Shown here one piece after another: positions 50,897 to 58,525 of a stretch of 64,000 bases of DNA. The stretch comes from Alistipes senegalensis (GTDB taxonomy: Bacteria; Bacillota; Clostridia; Oscillospirales; Ruminococcaceae): contig JAMPEF010000003.1 of NCBI GenBank assembly GCA_023665275.1, positions 61,730 through 125,729 on the forward strand, written 5' to 3'. The position numbers and the translations under genes are program-made. The notes below the pieces were generated by a model, which did not search any database, was not told the DNA's origin, and saw only the letters and a list, made by a program, of their open reading frames with translations. How positions within the stretch are numbered: position 1 is the first letter of the stretch; every line of letters starts with the position of its first letter.

Positions 50897-52309
50897 ATGA
50901 ACATACTTTTTACTGCCAGCGAGGCTGTACCTTTTGCAGCCTCCGGCGGTCTTGCCGACGTTACAGGCTCACTCCCTGCGGAAATCAGCCGGAAAGGTCA
51001 TGTATGCAGCGTCGTGATTCCGCTTTACAGTACCATAAACAATAAAATCCGTTCAGAAATGACCTTCATAAAAAGCATAACTGTTGACGTTTCATGGCGT
51101 AAGCAGTATTGTGGTATCTTTAAATATACTATGGATAATATCGATTATTATTTTATCAATAACGAGTATTATTTTTCCCGTGAGGGTCTCTATGGATTTT
51201 ACGACGACTGCGAAAGATTCGTATTTTTTGACTGTGCCGTACTTGAAATGATTAAATATATTGACTTCAAGCCCGATATTATCCACTGCCACGACTGGCA
51301 GACGGCACTTATTCCGGTTTATTACAATATATACTATAAGTATAAGCAGGGCTACGAAAGCATAAAGACTGTTTTTACAATCCATAACATTGAATATCAG
51401 GGGCGCTATGGTCGTGAAGTGCTGGGAGATGTGATGGGTATTTCAGAACATCATGCTAATATTCTTGAATATGATGGCTATATCAACATGATGAAGGGTG
51501 CTTTTGAAACCGCCGACTACATAACCACAGTAAGTCCAAGCTATGCATGGGAGATATTAGACCCGTGGCATGCGCACTCTCTGGACAGAATACTTACCGG
51601 CAGACAGGAGCGGCTGAGGGGCATTCTCAATGGAATAGATTACAATCTGTATAATCCGGAGACGGATAAATTAATTGCGGAAAAATTTTCCACTGGTAAT
51701 ATTTCCGGAAAAGCAGTCTGTAAAGAAGTGCTCCTTTCTGAACTTGGTCTTTCGGGAGATAATGCACCTGTTATTGGTATAGTCACACGGTTTGTTGGTC
51801 ATAAAGGAATAGATTTGATAAGGTGCGTTTTTGAAGAAATTGTCCGAATGGGTGTAAAATTTGCTGTTCTTGGCAGCGGTGAAAAGATTTATGAAGATTT
51901 TTTCCGTGAGATGTCAGCACGTTATCCGGAAAGCGTTTCCGTGACGCTTGGTTTTGTGCCGGAACTTGCCCGTAAAATATATGCCGGTGCTGATATGTTT
52001 CTGATGCCATCAAAAAGCGAACCATGCGGGCTTGCTCAGATGATTTCCATGCGATACGGAACTATTCCGATAGTACGTGAAACAGGTGGTCTGCGTGATT
52101 CCGTCCACGACAACGGCGGAGCAGATGGCAACGGCTTTACCTTCCGTACTTACAACGCAAACGATATGCTGAACGCTGTGAAGCGTGCCATAAGTGACTA
52201 TGAAAATAAAAATGAATGGAAAACCCTTGTCAGACGTGCTATGAAGTGCGACTACAGCTGGGCAAAATCCGCTGATTTATATATTGGCTTATACAATGAA
52301 ATTATTTAA
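50897..52309 (+). CDS. glgA: Glycogen synthase (ADP-glucose), GT5
   Basis: GlgA elongates glycogen from ADP-glucose. The N-terminal TASEAVPFAASGGLADVTGSLP contains the ADP-glucose binding KxGGL-like loop, here ASGGLADV, in which Ala replaces the usual Lys, a variant seen in some GT5 enzymes. IIHCHDWQTALIP, TIHNIEYQG and the C-terminal MPSKSEPCGLAQMISMRYGTIPIVRETGGL are typical. 470 residues. Last gene of the operon; a terminator follows 5 bp later. Confidence 0.95.
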   Translation: MNILFTASEAVPFAASGGLADVTGSLPAEISRKGHVCSVVIPLYSTINNKIRSEMTFIKSITVDVSWRKQYCGIFKYTMDNIDYYFINNEYYFSREGLYGFYDDCERFVFFDCAVLEMIKYIDFKPDIIHCHDWQTALIPVYYNIYYKYKQGYESIKTVFTIHNIEYQGRYGREVLGDVMGISEHHANILEYDGYINMMKGAFETADYITTVSPSYAWEILDPWHAHSLDRILTGRQERLRGILNGIDYNLYNPETDKLIAEKFSTGNISGKAVCKEVLLSELGLSGDNAPVIGIVTRFVGHKGIDLIRCVFEEIVRMGVKFAVLGSGEKIYEDFFREMSARYPESVSVTLGFVPELARKIYAGADMFLMPSKSEPCGLAQMISMRYGTIPIVRETGGLRDSVHDNGGADGNGFTFRTYNANDMLNAVKRAISDYENKNEWKTLVRRAMKCDYSWAKSADLYIGLYNEII

Positions 52310-52313
52310 AAAA

Positions 52314-52344
52314 AACGTCGGTTGAAATAAACCGGCGTTTTTTT
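52314..52344 (+). terminator. Terminator of the glycogen operon
   Basis: AACGTCGGTT and AACCGGCGTT arms (52314-52323 and 52330-52339) are followed by a run of T. Confidence 0.85.
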
Positions 52345-52380
52345 GCATTTTGCGTGTAAAATTACGATAATCAAAATTAT

Positions 52381-52424
52381 AAAAAAACTACTGTAAATCG
52401 GTAAACCCCTACAGTAGTTTTTTT
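52381..52424. terminator. Bidirectional terminator downstream of tRNA-Leu
   Basis: AAAAAAACTACTGTA (52381-52395) is complementary to TACAGTAGTTTTTTT (52410-52424). On the minus strand it lies 6 bases after the tRNA 3' end. Confidence 0.85.
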
Positions 52425-52429
52425 ATAAG

Positions 52430-52513
52430 TGCGGATAACAGGAGTTGAACCTGCACCGAGTTGCCCCGACCAGCACCTGAAGCTGGCGCGTCTGCCTATT
52501 CCGCCATATCCGC
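52430..52513 (-). tRNA. tRNA-Leu (anticodon CAG)
   Basis: The minus strand gives acceptor GCGGATA/TATCCGC with discriminator A, anticodon stem CCAGC/GCTGG with loop TTCAGGT, a long variable arm (TCGGGGCAACTCGG region) as expected for class II tRNA-Leu, and T arm GCAGGTTCAACTCCTGT. CCA is not encoded. Confidence 0.95.
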
Positions 52514-52536
52514 ATATTAATCATTTGACGTTTAAC

Positions 52537-52565
52537 ATTATATCATATAATTTTTAATTTGTCAA
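52537..52565 (-). promoter_or_regulatory. Promoter of tRNA-Leu
   Basis: On the minus strand, perfect TTGACA (52565-52560) and TATAAT (52542-52537) have a 17-bp spacer ending ATATGA, the same ending as the glyA and rarA promoters. Confidence 0.8.
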
Positions 52566-52586
52566 GAGGTTTTCGAAAATTTTTTC

Positions 52587-52618
52587 AAAAAATCAGGACG
52601 GACAAAAATCCGCCCTGA
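52587..52618 (-). terminator. Terminator of the DUF1292 gene
   Basis: On the minus strand, TCAGGGCGGA pairs with TCCGTCCTGA with one mismatch and a 6-nt loop, followed by T6. Confidence 0.75.
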
Positions 52619-52629
52619 ACGCTATGTAA

Positions 52630-52929
52630 TCAGTATTCTTCATCGTCATAGTAATCTTCACTGTCGTTCATAAAATACTGTGAAACTTCCTCAAATTCGT
52701 CATCATCATCGATAGAGGCAAGGACTTCCTCGCCGTTTTCCTCAACGACTTTCAGTATAACAAGTTCAAGGTCAGCATTAAGAAAATTTTCGTCCTCGAT
52801 AGCAGGGAGCATCGCATAATATTGCTCGCCGTTCATTTGCACAGCGTCCACGAGTTCAAAACACCGCTTGTTTCCGTGCTGGTCGATAAGCTCGAAAAGC
52901 TCCGGTGTGAATTCATTCATTTCAGACAT
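52630..52929 (-). CDS. DUF1292 family acidic protein
   Basis: This 99-residue protein is strongly acidic, with a tail rich in Asp, Glu and Tyr (DSEDYYDDEEY). The core FELIDQHGNKRCFELVDAVQMNGEQYYAML and LVILKVVEENGEEVLASIDDDDEFEEVSQYF matches the DUF1292/YrzB family, which is common in Firmicutes and of unknown function. ATG 52929 follows TTGGAGA; an ATG at 52956 lies before that ribosome binding site. It has its own promoter (52968-52996) and terminator. Confidence 0.88.
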   Translation of the reverse strand: MSEMNEFTPELFELIDQHGNKRCFELVDAVQMNGEQYYAMLPAIEDENFLNADLELVILKVVEENGEEVLASIDDDDEFEEVSQYFMNDSEDYYDDEEY

Positions 52930-52967
52930 AATATTCTCCAATCCGGCATACGCCATTTAATATAAGT

Positions 52968-52996
52968 ATTATACACTAAATTCGTCATAATTGCAA
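52968..52996 (-). promoter_or_regulatory. Promoter of the DUF1292 gene
   Basis: On the minus strand, TTGCAA (52996-52991) and TATAAT (52973-52968) are 17 bp apart. Confidence 0.65.
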
Positions 52997-53108
52997 GTGG
53001 AAATGTAATCCGGTCGGTTTGCTTGTATATGTTGCACTATAAAATTGGTCTGCTATTGTTTGTTTCGCTGAAATATACTAAAACATTCAAAAAAATTCTC
53101 AAATACTA

Positions 53109-53137
53109 TTGACAAATCACAAAATTTATGTTATTAT
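53109..53137 (+). promoter_or_regulatory. Promoter of the structured RNA
   Basis: Perfect TTGACA (53109-53114) and TATTAT (53132-53137) have a 17-bp spacer; transcription should begin near 53144. Confidence 0.75.
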
Positions 53138-53501
53138 ATATACAACGAAAGGGAAACAAGATTGAAGTTTCCAATAGCTGAATTTACTTGGTTTGGAGTT
53201 CGCTTCATGTAAATTAATTATGGCGGAAAGGAAAAGTGAGTCCGATGGAAGAAAGTTCAAAACAGCAGCGTGAAGCCGGTGGGCTTGCTATGTGGTTGGT
53301 TTGATTTGAGTGGGAATATAGGCTTTATGCTTGTTCCGTTGAGTGAATTGTTATAGCATTCCAATCATAAAGATGATGTACTGCTGATTTTTCGGGAAAT
53401 AGTTTCATGTCTGAATATTTGATGATACAGGATTATCTAAAAATTCGACTATTAGTCTTTTAATATATTTAAACTGAAATTCTTGAAAAGGATTGATTCC
53501 G

Positions 53502-53525
53502 ATGAAAATTAATATTATCTGGTAA
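53502..53525 (+). CDS. Possible 7-codon mini-ORF inside the structured RNA
   Basis: AAAAGGA, nine bases further ATG AAA ATT AAT ATT ATC TGG TAA encodes MKINIIW. The ribosome binding site can pair within GGATTGATTCC. It may be a leader-like peptide or chance; nothing on the plus strand follows that it could regulate. Confidence 0.25.
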   Translation: MKINIIW

Positions 53526-53560
53526 ATTCATTTACGTTTTTTACAACTGAATAGCAAATT

Positions 53561-53588
53561 ACCCCGAATATTTAAAACGGGGTTTTTT
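53561..53588 (+). terminator. Terminator of the structured RNA
   Basis: ACCCCG (53561-53566) and CGGGGT (53578-53583) enclose an A/T-rich loop, with T's to 53587. It also lies just after the convergent rarA stop. Confidence 0.75.
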
Positions 53589-53591
53589 GTG

Positions 53592-54854
53592 TTATTCTGT
53601 TATTTTTTTCCTGTAGATAAAAGCCGCCTGCTCCTGTTTGTTATCGCCGAATTTATAATAAACATGGTCTTTTATAGCGTCCGGAAGATACTGCTGTTTA
53701 ACGTAATGATTCGGAAATTTATGCGGATATAAATAATTCTGTCCGGAAATTTCCGCCCCCTTGCCATCGAAGTGCATATTTTGCAGATGTCGTGGGAAGC
53801 TGAGCGCTCCTGTACTTTTCAGGTCATCAAGTGCAGCGTCAATAGCTTCATATGCGCTGTTAGATTTCGGAGCGGTAGCAAGCAGAATTATCGCCTCTGC
53901 TATAGGTAGCCTTGCCTCCGGAAGTCCCAGTTGTAATGCCGAATCAACACACGCTTTTGTAATAACAATCGCCTGTGGATAGGCAAGCCCGACATCTTCC
54001 GCCGCTATGCATAAAAGACGTCTGCAAAGAGCCGTTATATCGCCGGCTTCAATCAGTCGTGCGGCGTAATGAAGTGCGGCGTTTTCGTCCGAACCACGCA
54101 CAGATTTATGAAAAGCCGATAAAATATCAAAATGCTGGTCTCCGTCACGGTCATAGCGCATATTGCTTTTTTGTGCAATAATCTTAAGCGATTCCGGAGT
54201 AATTTTAATTTTATTTCCGGAACTATCACCACATATGACGGCAAGTTCAGCGGTGTTCATAGCCTTGCGGACGTCTCCACCGCAATTATAAGCAATTGTT
54301 TTAATTATATCGTCATCTGCAACGATTTCAATGCTGTTTTCCCGTGAAATTATTGAGAAAGCTCTTTTTACTGCTGGTATAAGCTGTTCAGCGGTTACGA
54401 GCTTGAACTCAAAAACGGTACATCTGCTTATAATGGCACTGTATACTGAAAAATAGGGGTTTTCGGTTGTTGAGGCAATAAGGGTTATATCGCCGTTTTC
54501 GATGTATTCAAGGAGCGTCTGCTGTTGTTTTTTGTTGAGATACTGGATTTCATCAAGATACAGTAAAATTCCATTTTCTGTTCCGAAACTTCCTATTTCA
54601 CCGATTACATTTTTTATATCGGCAACAGATGCCGTTGTACCGTTCAGACGATGTAAAGTCATTCCGCAATTTTCGGCTATAATTCGGGCAACAGTAGTTT
54701 TGCCGACTCCTGAAACCCCGTAAAAAATCATATTTGGTATTTTTCCGCCCTCAATAATCCGACGGAGAGGCTTTCCGGCAGAAAGTATATGCTCCTGACC
54801 TACAACGTCATCAAGAGTTTTCGGGCGTATTCTGTCCGCAAGTGGTGACGGCAT
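53592..54854 (-). CDS. rarA: Replication-associated recombination protein A (MgsA/WRNIP1-like AAA+ ATPase)
   Basis: RarA acts at stalled replication forks. This 420-residue AAA+ protein shows PLADRIRPKTLDDVVGQEHIL at the N-terminus, Walker A FYGVSGVGKTTVA near residue 50, Walker B LLYLDEIQYLNKKQQ, sensor 1 IASTTENPYFSVYSAIISRC, and the C-terminal YLYPHKFPNHYVKQQYLPD. ATG 54854 lies six bases after AAGGAGG; the earlier ATG 54878 precedes that site. It is monocistronic from a consensus promoter. Confidence 0.95.
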   Translation of the reverse strand: MPSPLADRIRPKTLDDVVGQEHILSAGKPLRRIIEGGKIPNMIFYGVSGVGKTTVARIIAENCGMTLHRLNGTTASVADIKNVIGEIGSFGTENGILLYLDEIQYLNKKQQQTLLEYIENGDITLIASTTENPYFSVYSAIISRCTVFEFKLVTAEQLIPAVKRAFSIISRENSIEIVADDDIIKTIAYNCGGDVRKAMNTAELAVICGDSSGNKIKITPESLKIIAQKSNMRYDRDGDQHFDILSAFHKSVRGSDENAALHYAARLIEAGDITALCRRLLCIAAEDVGLAYPQAIVITKACVDSALQLGLPEARLPIAEAIILLATAPKSNSAYEAIDAALDDLKSTGALSFPRHLQNMHFDGKGAEISGQNYLYPHKFPNHYVKQQYLPDAIKDHVYYKFGDNKQEQAAFIYRKKITE

Positions 54855-54886
54855 AACATTCCTCCTTTTCAGAATCATTGATTTTA

Positions 54887-54915
54887 ATTATATCATATTG
54901 TCATTATTATGTCAA
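54887..54915 (-). promoter_or_regulatory. Promoter of rarA
   Basis: On the minus strand, perfect TTGACA (54915-54910) and TATAAT (54892-54887) have a 17-bp spacer ending ATATGA. Confidence 0.8.
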
Positions 54916-54977
54916 GATGGATTTAAGAACTATGAAATTTAAATTTAAAAACCGATAGTTTATTTTCTGGACAATAC

Positions 54978-55006
54978 TTGACATTTACCGGAAAAGATGA
55001 TATTAT
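54978..55006 (+). promoter_or_regulatory. Promoter of the pectate lyase gene
   Basis: Perfect TTGACA (54978-54983) and TATTAT (55001-55006) are 17 bp apart. The spacer starts TTTACCGGAAAA, similar to the promoters at 4847 and 28286. Confidence 0.75.
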
Positions 55007-55044
55007 ATATGTATAAAATTTATTTCAAAGGAGGATTTTTTTAT

Positions 55045-57915
55045 ATGAAACATTCACAACGAAAGCAAGGAACAGTATTTCTTGCTTTCATGATTTTAAT
55101 GGCGTGGTTCGTTCCGCTTTTTAGCATCACGCCATTGAAAACGTCAGCAATTTCAACGGACTATCCGGTGCAGTTAATGAATATTTCTGCAAAGGATAAT
55201 AAAACCGTTCTTACAGAAGACGGCACAGCGGATAGTTCCACACTGTCGCTTAAGACGCTTGGTGGTGATTTGTCAGCGTCATGGCGTTTTGACAGAGTAA
55301 ACACCGATTCAAAGGGAACATTTTTCAAGATATGTAATGCTGAATCGGGCAGACTGCTTACGCCTTATGACTATTCTGCTAAAGCGGGAACAGCAGTTGT
55401 AATGTATGGCAGTGAATCTCACCAAACGCAACATTGGTATGTTGTTCCGGTGAAGACCGACCACCTCGGAAACAATCTCTATTATAAGATTGTGAATTAT
55501 TCCGATAATTCTTTAGCACTCACACAAGGCAGTGATGGCATGACTCTTGAAAGCTATAAAGGTTCTGACAATCAGTTATGGCTTCTCAATTCCGACGGTT
55601 TACAGGGATTTGCAGGTTACTGTAACGACGATAACACCGGAAACATAAAAGCCGGCGATATCGGCGGACTTTTCGGTGAAGTAGTCGAAGCGATGACATT
55701 TGACGAACTCAAGAAATATGCTGAATCTGATACACCATATACTATTGTCGTGACAAGAAATATCAGCGTCAACGAACTTGCCTTGAACGGTGATAGATAT
55801 ATGTGCAAGGCTGGAAGAATCTATGTCCGCAGTAACAAGACGATTATCGGCAGTTACAACGCCCATACGCTTTTTAATGTGCAGTTCTGTACATATTCCA
55901 CTTTAGGAACAGGCGACAACATCATTATCAAAAATTTTGAAATGCAACATGATGCCGAATCAAACAACAACGATTCCATTGTATGTTATTTTGATTCCGG
56001 TAAAAATATATGGGTAGACCATATATCTTTTATCGGTCATGAAAACTGTGGCAAAGCTCCGAAAACAGGGCTTGCCGACGAAGATAAATTTTTAGCTGTC
56101 TGTGTTGACGCCGATTACTGTACCGTTTCGGACTGTTCATTTGGTGAACACAAATACGGAGTTATTTTAGGCTATCCTTCCGACGATGCAAAAAGTCAGT
56201 CCGGATATGACGGGCTTCCTAATATGACGCTTATTTCAAATAAGTTCGATGGCTGTATAACAAGAGGTCCGGGACTTATGCGGTGGGGATATTTCCACTC
56301 ACTCAATAACTATGTAAATAATTTCAGCATGGCATATACCGTGCATAGTGGTTGTGATATATATGCAGAAAACTGCTACTACTCAAACGGCGGAAATGTA
56401 ATATGTGACTGGAATCAGATTACATATGCAGGTGCGTATGCAGAAGACGGCTCAAAGTTCTCCAACTGCAACAGGACGGTGCAGGGTGAGGGAACAGCAA
56501 GTAATCCAAGCTATTCCAAGGCAAGCACATGGAGACCAACCGGCAAATACAGTTATAAAAAACTCACCGCCGACGAAGCAAAGAGCTATTGCAGTAGTTA
56601 CAGCGGTTGCCAGTCTTCCAAGGACGATATAAAATATATGCGTTTTTCCGGTAAGGGTGTACCGAGTGCAAGTTTTAATACAGGTGTTGAACAGGGATTC
56701 ACTCCGTCAGTGAAAGAACCTGTTATAGCTGAATTTTCTGAAGGTTCAGCATACCGTATAAAGAATGCTAATTCAGGACTTTATATGCAGGTTGCCGACG
56801 CCAAAGCCGAAAACGGTGCAAACGTTCAGCAGTGGGGAAGTGACGGCACAGCAGTACATGACGTTTGGAAAATGTTCAGTGCCGGTGATGGATATTATTA
56901 TATATCCTCCTGTGTTGGAGACGGCGGAACTTACGTACTTGACGTTGCAGGAAAAAAAGCCGATAACGGTACTAATATTGATATTTATAAATATAACGGC
57001 GGTACAAACCAGCAGTTTATGCTTACTAAAAACGACGACGGAAGTTATAAAATCTGTACGAAAGTTTCCGGTGGAAAATCAGCCGTTGAAGTAAAGAACG
57101 CTGATAAAAATTCCGGTGCGAATATTCAGGAATGGGCAATCAACGGTGCAGAATGTCAGAACTGGATATTAGAACCGGCTACAGACGCCGGTTGTGTAAT
57201 GAACGAAAGTGTTATTTATACTTTTGAGAATGTAAATTCCGGACTTGTCATGGAAGTAAAAGGCGGTATTATGGCGGACGGCACAAACGTTCAGCAGTGG
57301 ACATCAAATAATAATGACTGTCAGAAATGGATTCTTAAATCATTTGGTTCAGGAAATTATTACTGGATACGTTCAGCACAGAATGAGGGTTACACTCTTA
57401 AAGCTGACGGAAGTACCGATGGCGGAAATATTTCTTTAGTTTCTTACTCAACTAAGGACAGTTCACAGCTTTTCCGCTTTACGAAAAATATAGATGGTTC
57501 ATATAGCATTATAACACACGCCTCAAAAGATACTTGTCTTGTTGAAACTGCATCCGCATCAACTGAAAACGGTGCTAACATTCAGCAGTGGAAAACAACC
57601 GGAAGTAATTGTCAACGTTGGAACGTAAAAACCGAAAGCAAGCCGGTAGTTACTACAACGACTACTACAAAACAGACAACAAACACTACAACAACCACCG
57701 TCACAACTACTGCTACATCAAAACCGGTTGTATCTGTTGTCGGAGACGTCAACAAGGACGGCAAGTTAAATGCCGCTGACCTTGTACTTCTTGAAAAATG
57801 GCTTTTATCTGTTTCCGGAACTACACTTCCGGATTGGAAAGCAGCAGACCTCAACAATGACGGAATACTTGATATTTTCGACCTTGTTCTTATGCGAAAA
57901 GAAGTAATTAAATAA
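55045..57915 (+). CDS. Secreted family 1 pectate lyase with ricin-type lectin domains and a dockerin
   Basis: This 956-residue secreted enzyme has a signal peptide (about residues 1-35). A first ricin-like beta-trefoil follows at about 38-182 (e.g. QTQHWYVV, DNQLWLL). A pectate lyase parallel beta-helix spans about 186-525, with NIWVDHISFIGH and the catalytic-Arg block RGPGLMRWGYFHSLNNY (407-423). Further ricin repeats (QQWGSDG, QEWAINGAECQNW, QQWTSNNNDCQKW) lie at 568-865, then a Thr-rich linker, then a type I dockerin (GDVNKDGKLNAADL; ADLNNDGILDIFDL). It probably cleaves polygalacturonate while docked to a cellulosome. ATG 55045 follows AAAGGAGG. Confidence 0.93.
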   Translation: MKHSQRKQGTVFLAFMILMAWFVPLFSITPLKTSAISTDYPVQLMNISAKDNKTVLTEDGTADSSTLSLKTLGGDLSASWRFDRVNTDSKGTFFKICNAESGRLLTPYDYSAKAGTAVVMYGSESHQTQHWYVVPVKTDHLGNNLYYKIVNYSDNSLALTQGSDGMTLESYKGSDNQLWLLNSDGLQGFAGYCNDDNTGNIKAGDIGGLFGEVVEAMTFDELKKYAESDTPYTIVVTRNISVNELALNGDRYMCKAGRIYVRSNKTIIGSYNAHTLFNVQFCTYSTLGTGDNIIIKNFEMQHDAESNNNDSIVCYFDSGKNIWVDHISFIGHENCGKAPKTGLADEDKFLAVCVDADYCTVSDCSFGEHKYGVILGYPSDDAKSQSGYDGLPNMTLISNKFDGCITRGPGLMRWGYFHSLNNYVNNFSMAYTVHSGCDIYAENCYYSNGGNVICDWNQITYAGAYAEDGSKFSNCNRTVQGEGTASNPSYSKASTWRPTGKYSYKKLTADEAKSYCSSYSGCQSSKDDIKYMRFSGKGVPSASFNTGVEQGFTPSVKEPVIAEFSEGSAYRIKNANSGLYMQVADAKAENGANVQQWGSDGTAVHDVWKMFSAGDGYYYISSCVGDGGTYVLDVAGKKADNGTNIDIYKYNGGTNQQFMLTKNDDGSYKICTKVSGGKSAVEVKNADKNSGANIQEWAINGAECQNWILEPATDAGCVMNESVIYTFENVNSGLVMEVKGGIMADGTNVQQWTSNNNDCQKWILKSFGSGNYYWIRSAQNEGYTLKADGSTDGGNISLVSYSTKDSSQLFRFTKNIDGSYSIITHASKDTCLVETASASTENGANIQQWKTTGSNCQRWNVKTESKPVVTTTTTTKQTTNTTTTTVTTTATSKPVVSVVGDVNKDGKLNAADLVLLEKWLLSVSGTTLPDWKAADLNNDGILDIFDLVLMRKEVIK

Positions 57916-57922
57916 TCTGAAA

Positions 57923-57951
57923 AAAAAATCACTCCGCAAGGGGTGATTTTT
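57923..57951 (+). terminator. Terminator of the pectate lyase gene
   Basis: AAATCACTCC and GGGGTGATTT pair around GCAA, then T's. Confidence 0.85.
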
Positions 57952-57959
57952 GATTTGTC

Positions 57960-57988
57960 TTGACGTAATTGCGGTAATATGCTATAAT
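57960..57988 (+). promoter_or_regulatory. Promoter of the folate operon
   Basis: TTGACG (57960-57965) and TATAAT (57983-57988) have a 17-bp spacer; the expected start point falls at the left arm of the inverted repeat 57993-58016. Confidence 0.75.
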
Positions 57989-57992
57989 TAAT

Positions 57993-58016
57993 TTCGGAAT
58001 TATCAGTAATTCCGAA
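57993..58016. promoter_or_regulatory. 10-bp inverted repeat at the transcription start of the folate operon
   Basis: TTCGGAATTA (57993-58002) and TAATTCCGAA (58007-58016) form a perfect inverted repeat around TCAG. Its position suggests an operator or a 5'-UTR hairpin. No regulator gene is adjacent. Confidence 0.5.
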
Positions 58017-58038
58017 TTAAAACAGATGGGATTTTATT

Positions 58039-58524
58039 ATGAACCTTGAAATTACAAACAGAATACTTGAAAACGTCTTGTACCGTCAGGAACTGCAAAG
58101 GCTGGAACAGCTTGAAAAAGACCGTATTTTCTGTCGGCACGGTATAGAACATTCATTGGATACGGCACGCATAGCAATTATATTATGTCGGGAAAACTCC
58201 GTTGAAATCAGTCCGGATATTATCTATTCTTCCGCCCTGCTCCACGATATAGGACGTTCACGGGAATACACCGAAAACGTTCCGCACCATGACGCCGGTG
58301 TACACATAGCCGCTAATATTCTTGATGACATAGAATGTCCGGACGATATGAAAAATTCTATTCTGAATCTGATTGAAAACCATCGACGATCGGATAATAA
58401 CCCGTCCACACCGGAATATATATTCTATATGGCAGATAAGAAATCACGGTTATGTTTTGCCTGTAAAGCCCGTCATGAATGTTATTGGTCGGACGAAAAG
58501 AAAAACATGAAAATAGAGGTGTAA
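58039..58524 (+). CDS. HD-domain phosphohydrolase at the head of the folate operon
   Basis: This 161-residue HD-fold protein contains CRHGIEHSLDTARIA, ALLHDIGRSREY (the HD pair), HHDAGVHIA and ENHRR, giving a full set of His/Asp metal ligands. A late CFACKARHEC segment could bind a metal or form a structural Cys cluster. It is the first gene before folP, folB-folK and folA. The context makes a role in removing phosphate from dihydroneopterin phosphates plausible, but that is inference. A weak ATGGG-type ribosome binding region precedes the ATG. Confidence 0.8.
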   Translation: MNLEITNRILENVLYRQELQRLEQLEKDRIFCRHGIEHSLDTARIAIILCRENSVEISPDIIYSSALLHDIGRSREYTENVPHHDAGVHIAANILDDIECPDDMKNSILNLIENHRRSDNNPSTPEYIFYMADKKSRLCFACKARHECYWSDEKKNMKIEV

Positions 58525-58525
58525 T

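Larger units (their letters stand above)
53144..53590 (+). ncRNA. Unassigned structured RNA of about 380-440 nt
   Basis: The 635-bp gap between the DUF1292 gene and rarA has no plausible gene of size, but has a good promoter, many local stems and two terminator-like ends. Stems seen: GGAAAC/GTTTCC (53152-53172), AATTTAC/GTAAATT (from about 53183), AAGCC/GGCTT near 53280, GGAA/TTCC with AGGC/GCTT (53312-53340), AGCA and ATCAT pairing with ATGAT and TGCT (53355-53390), GACT/AGTC (53448-53458). GTAAA/TTTAC then T6 (53523-53542) and ACCCCG/CGGGGT then T5 (53561-53588) are possible ends. It does not look like tmRNA, RNase P RNA, SRP RNA or rRNA. Its class is unknown to me. Confidence 0.6.

Noticed and set aside
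53144-53590. tmRNA, RNase P RNA or SRP RNA
   Set aside because: The hallmark sequences (tRNA-like ends with a tag frame; GAGGAAAGUCC and ACAGA blocks; SRP helix 8 motif) are not found.
52630-53600. CRISPR array or tandem repeats in the large gap
   Set aside because: No regularly spaced direct repeats are present; the structure comes from local inverted repeats consistent with an RNA.
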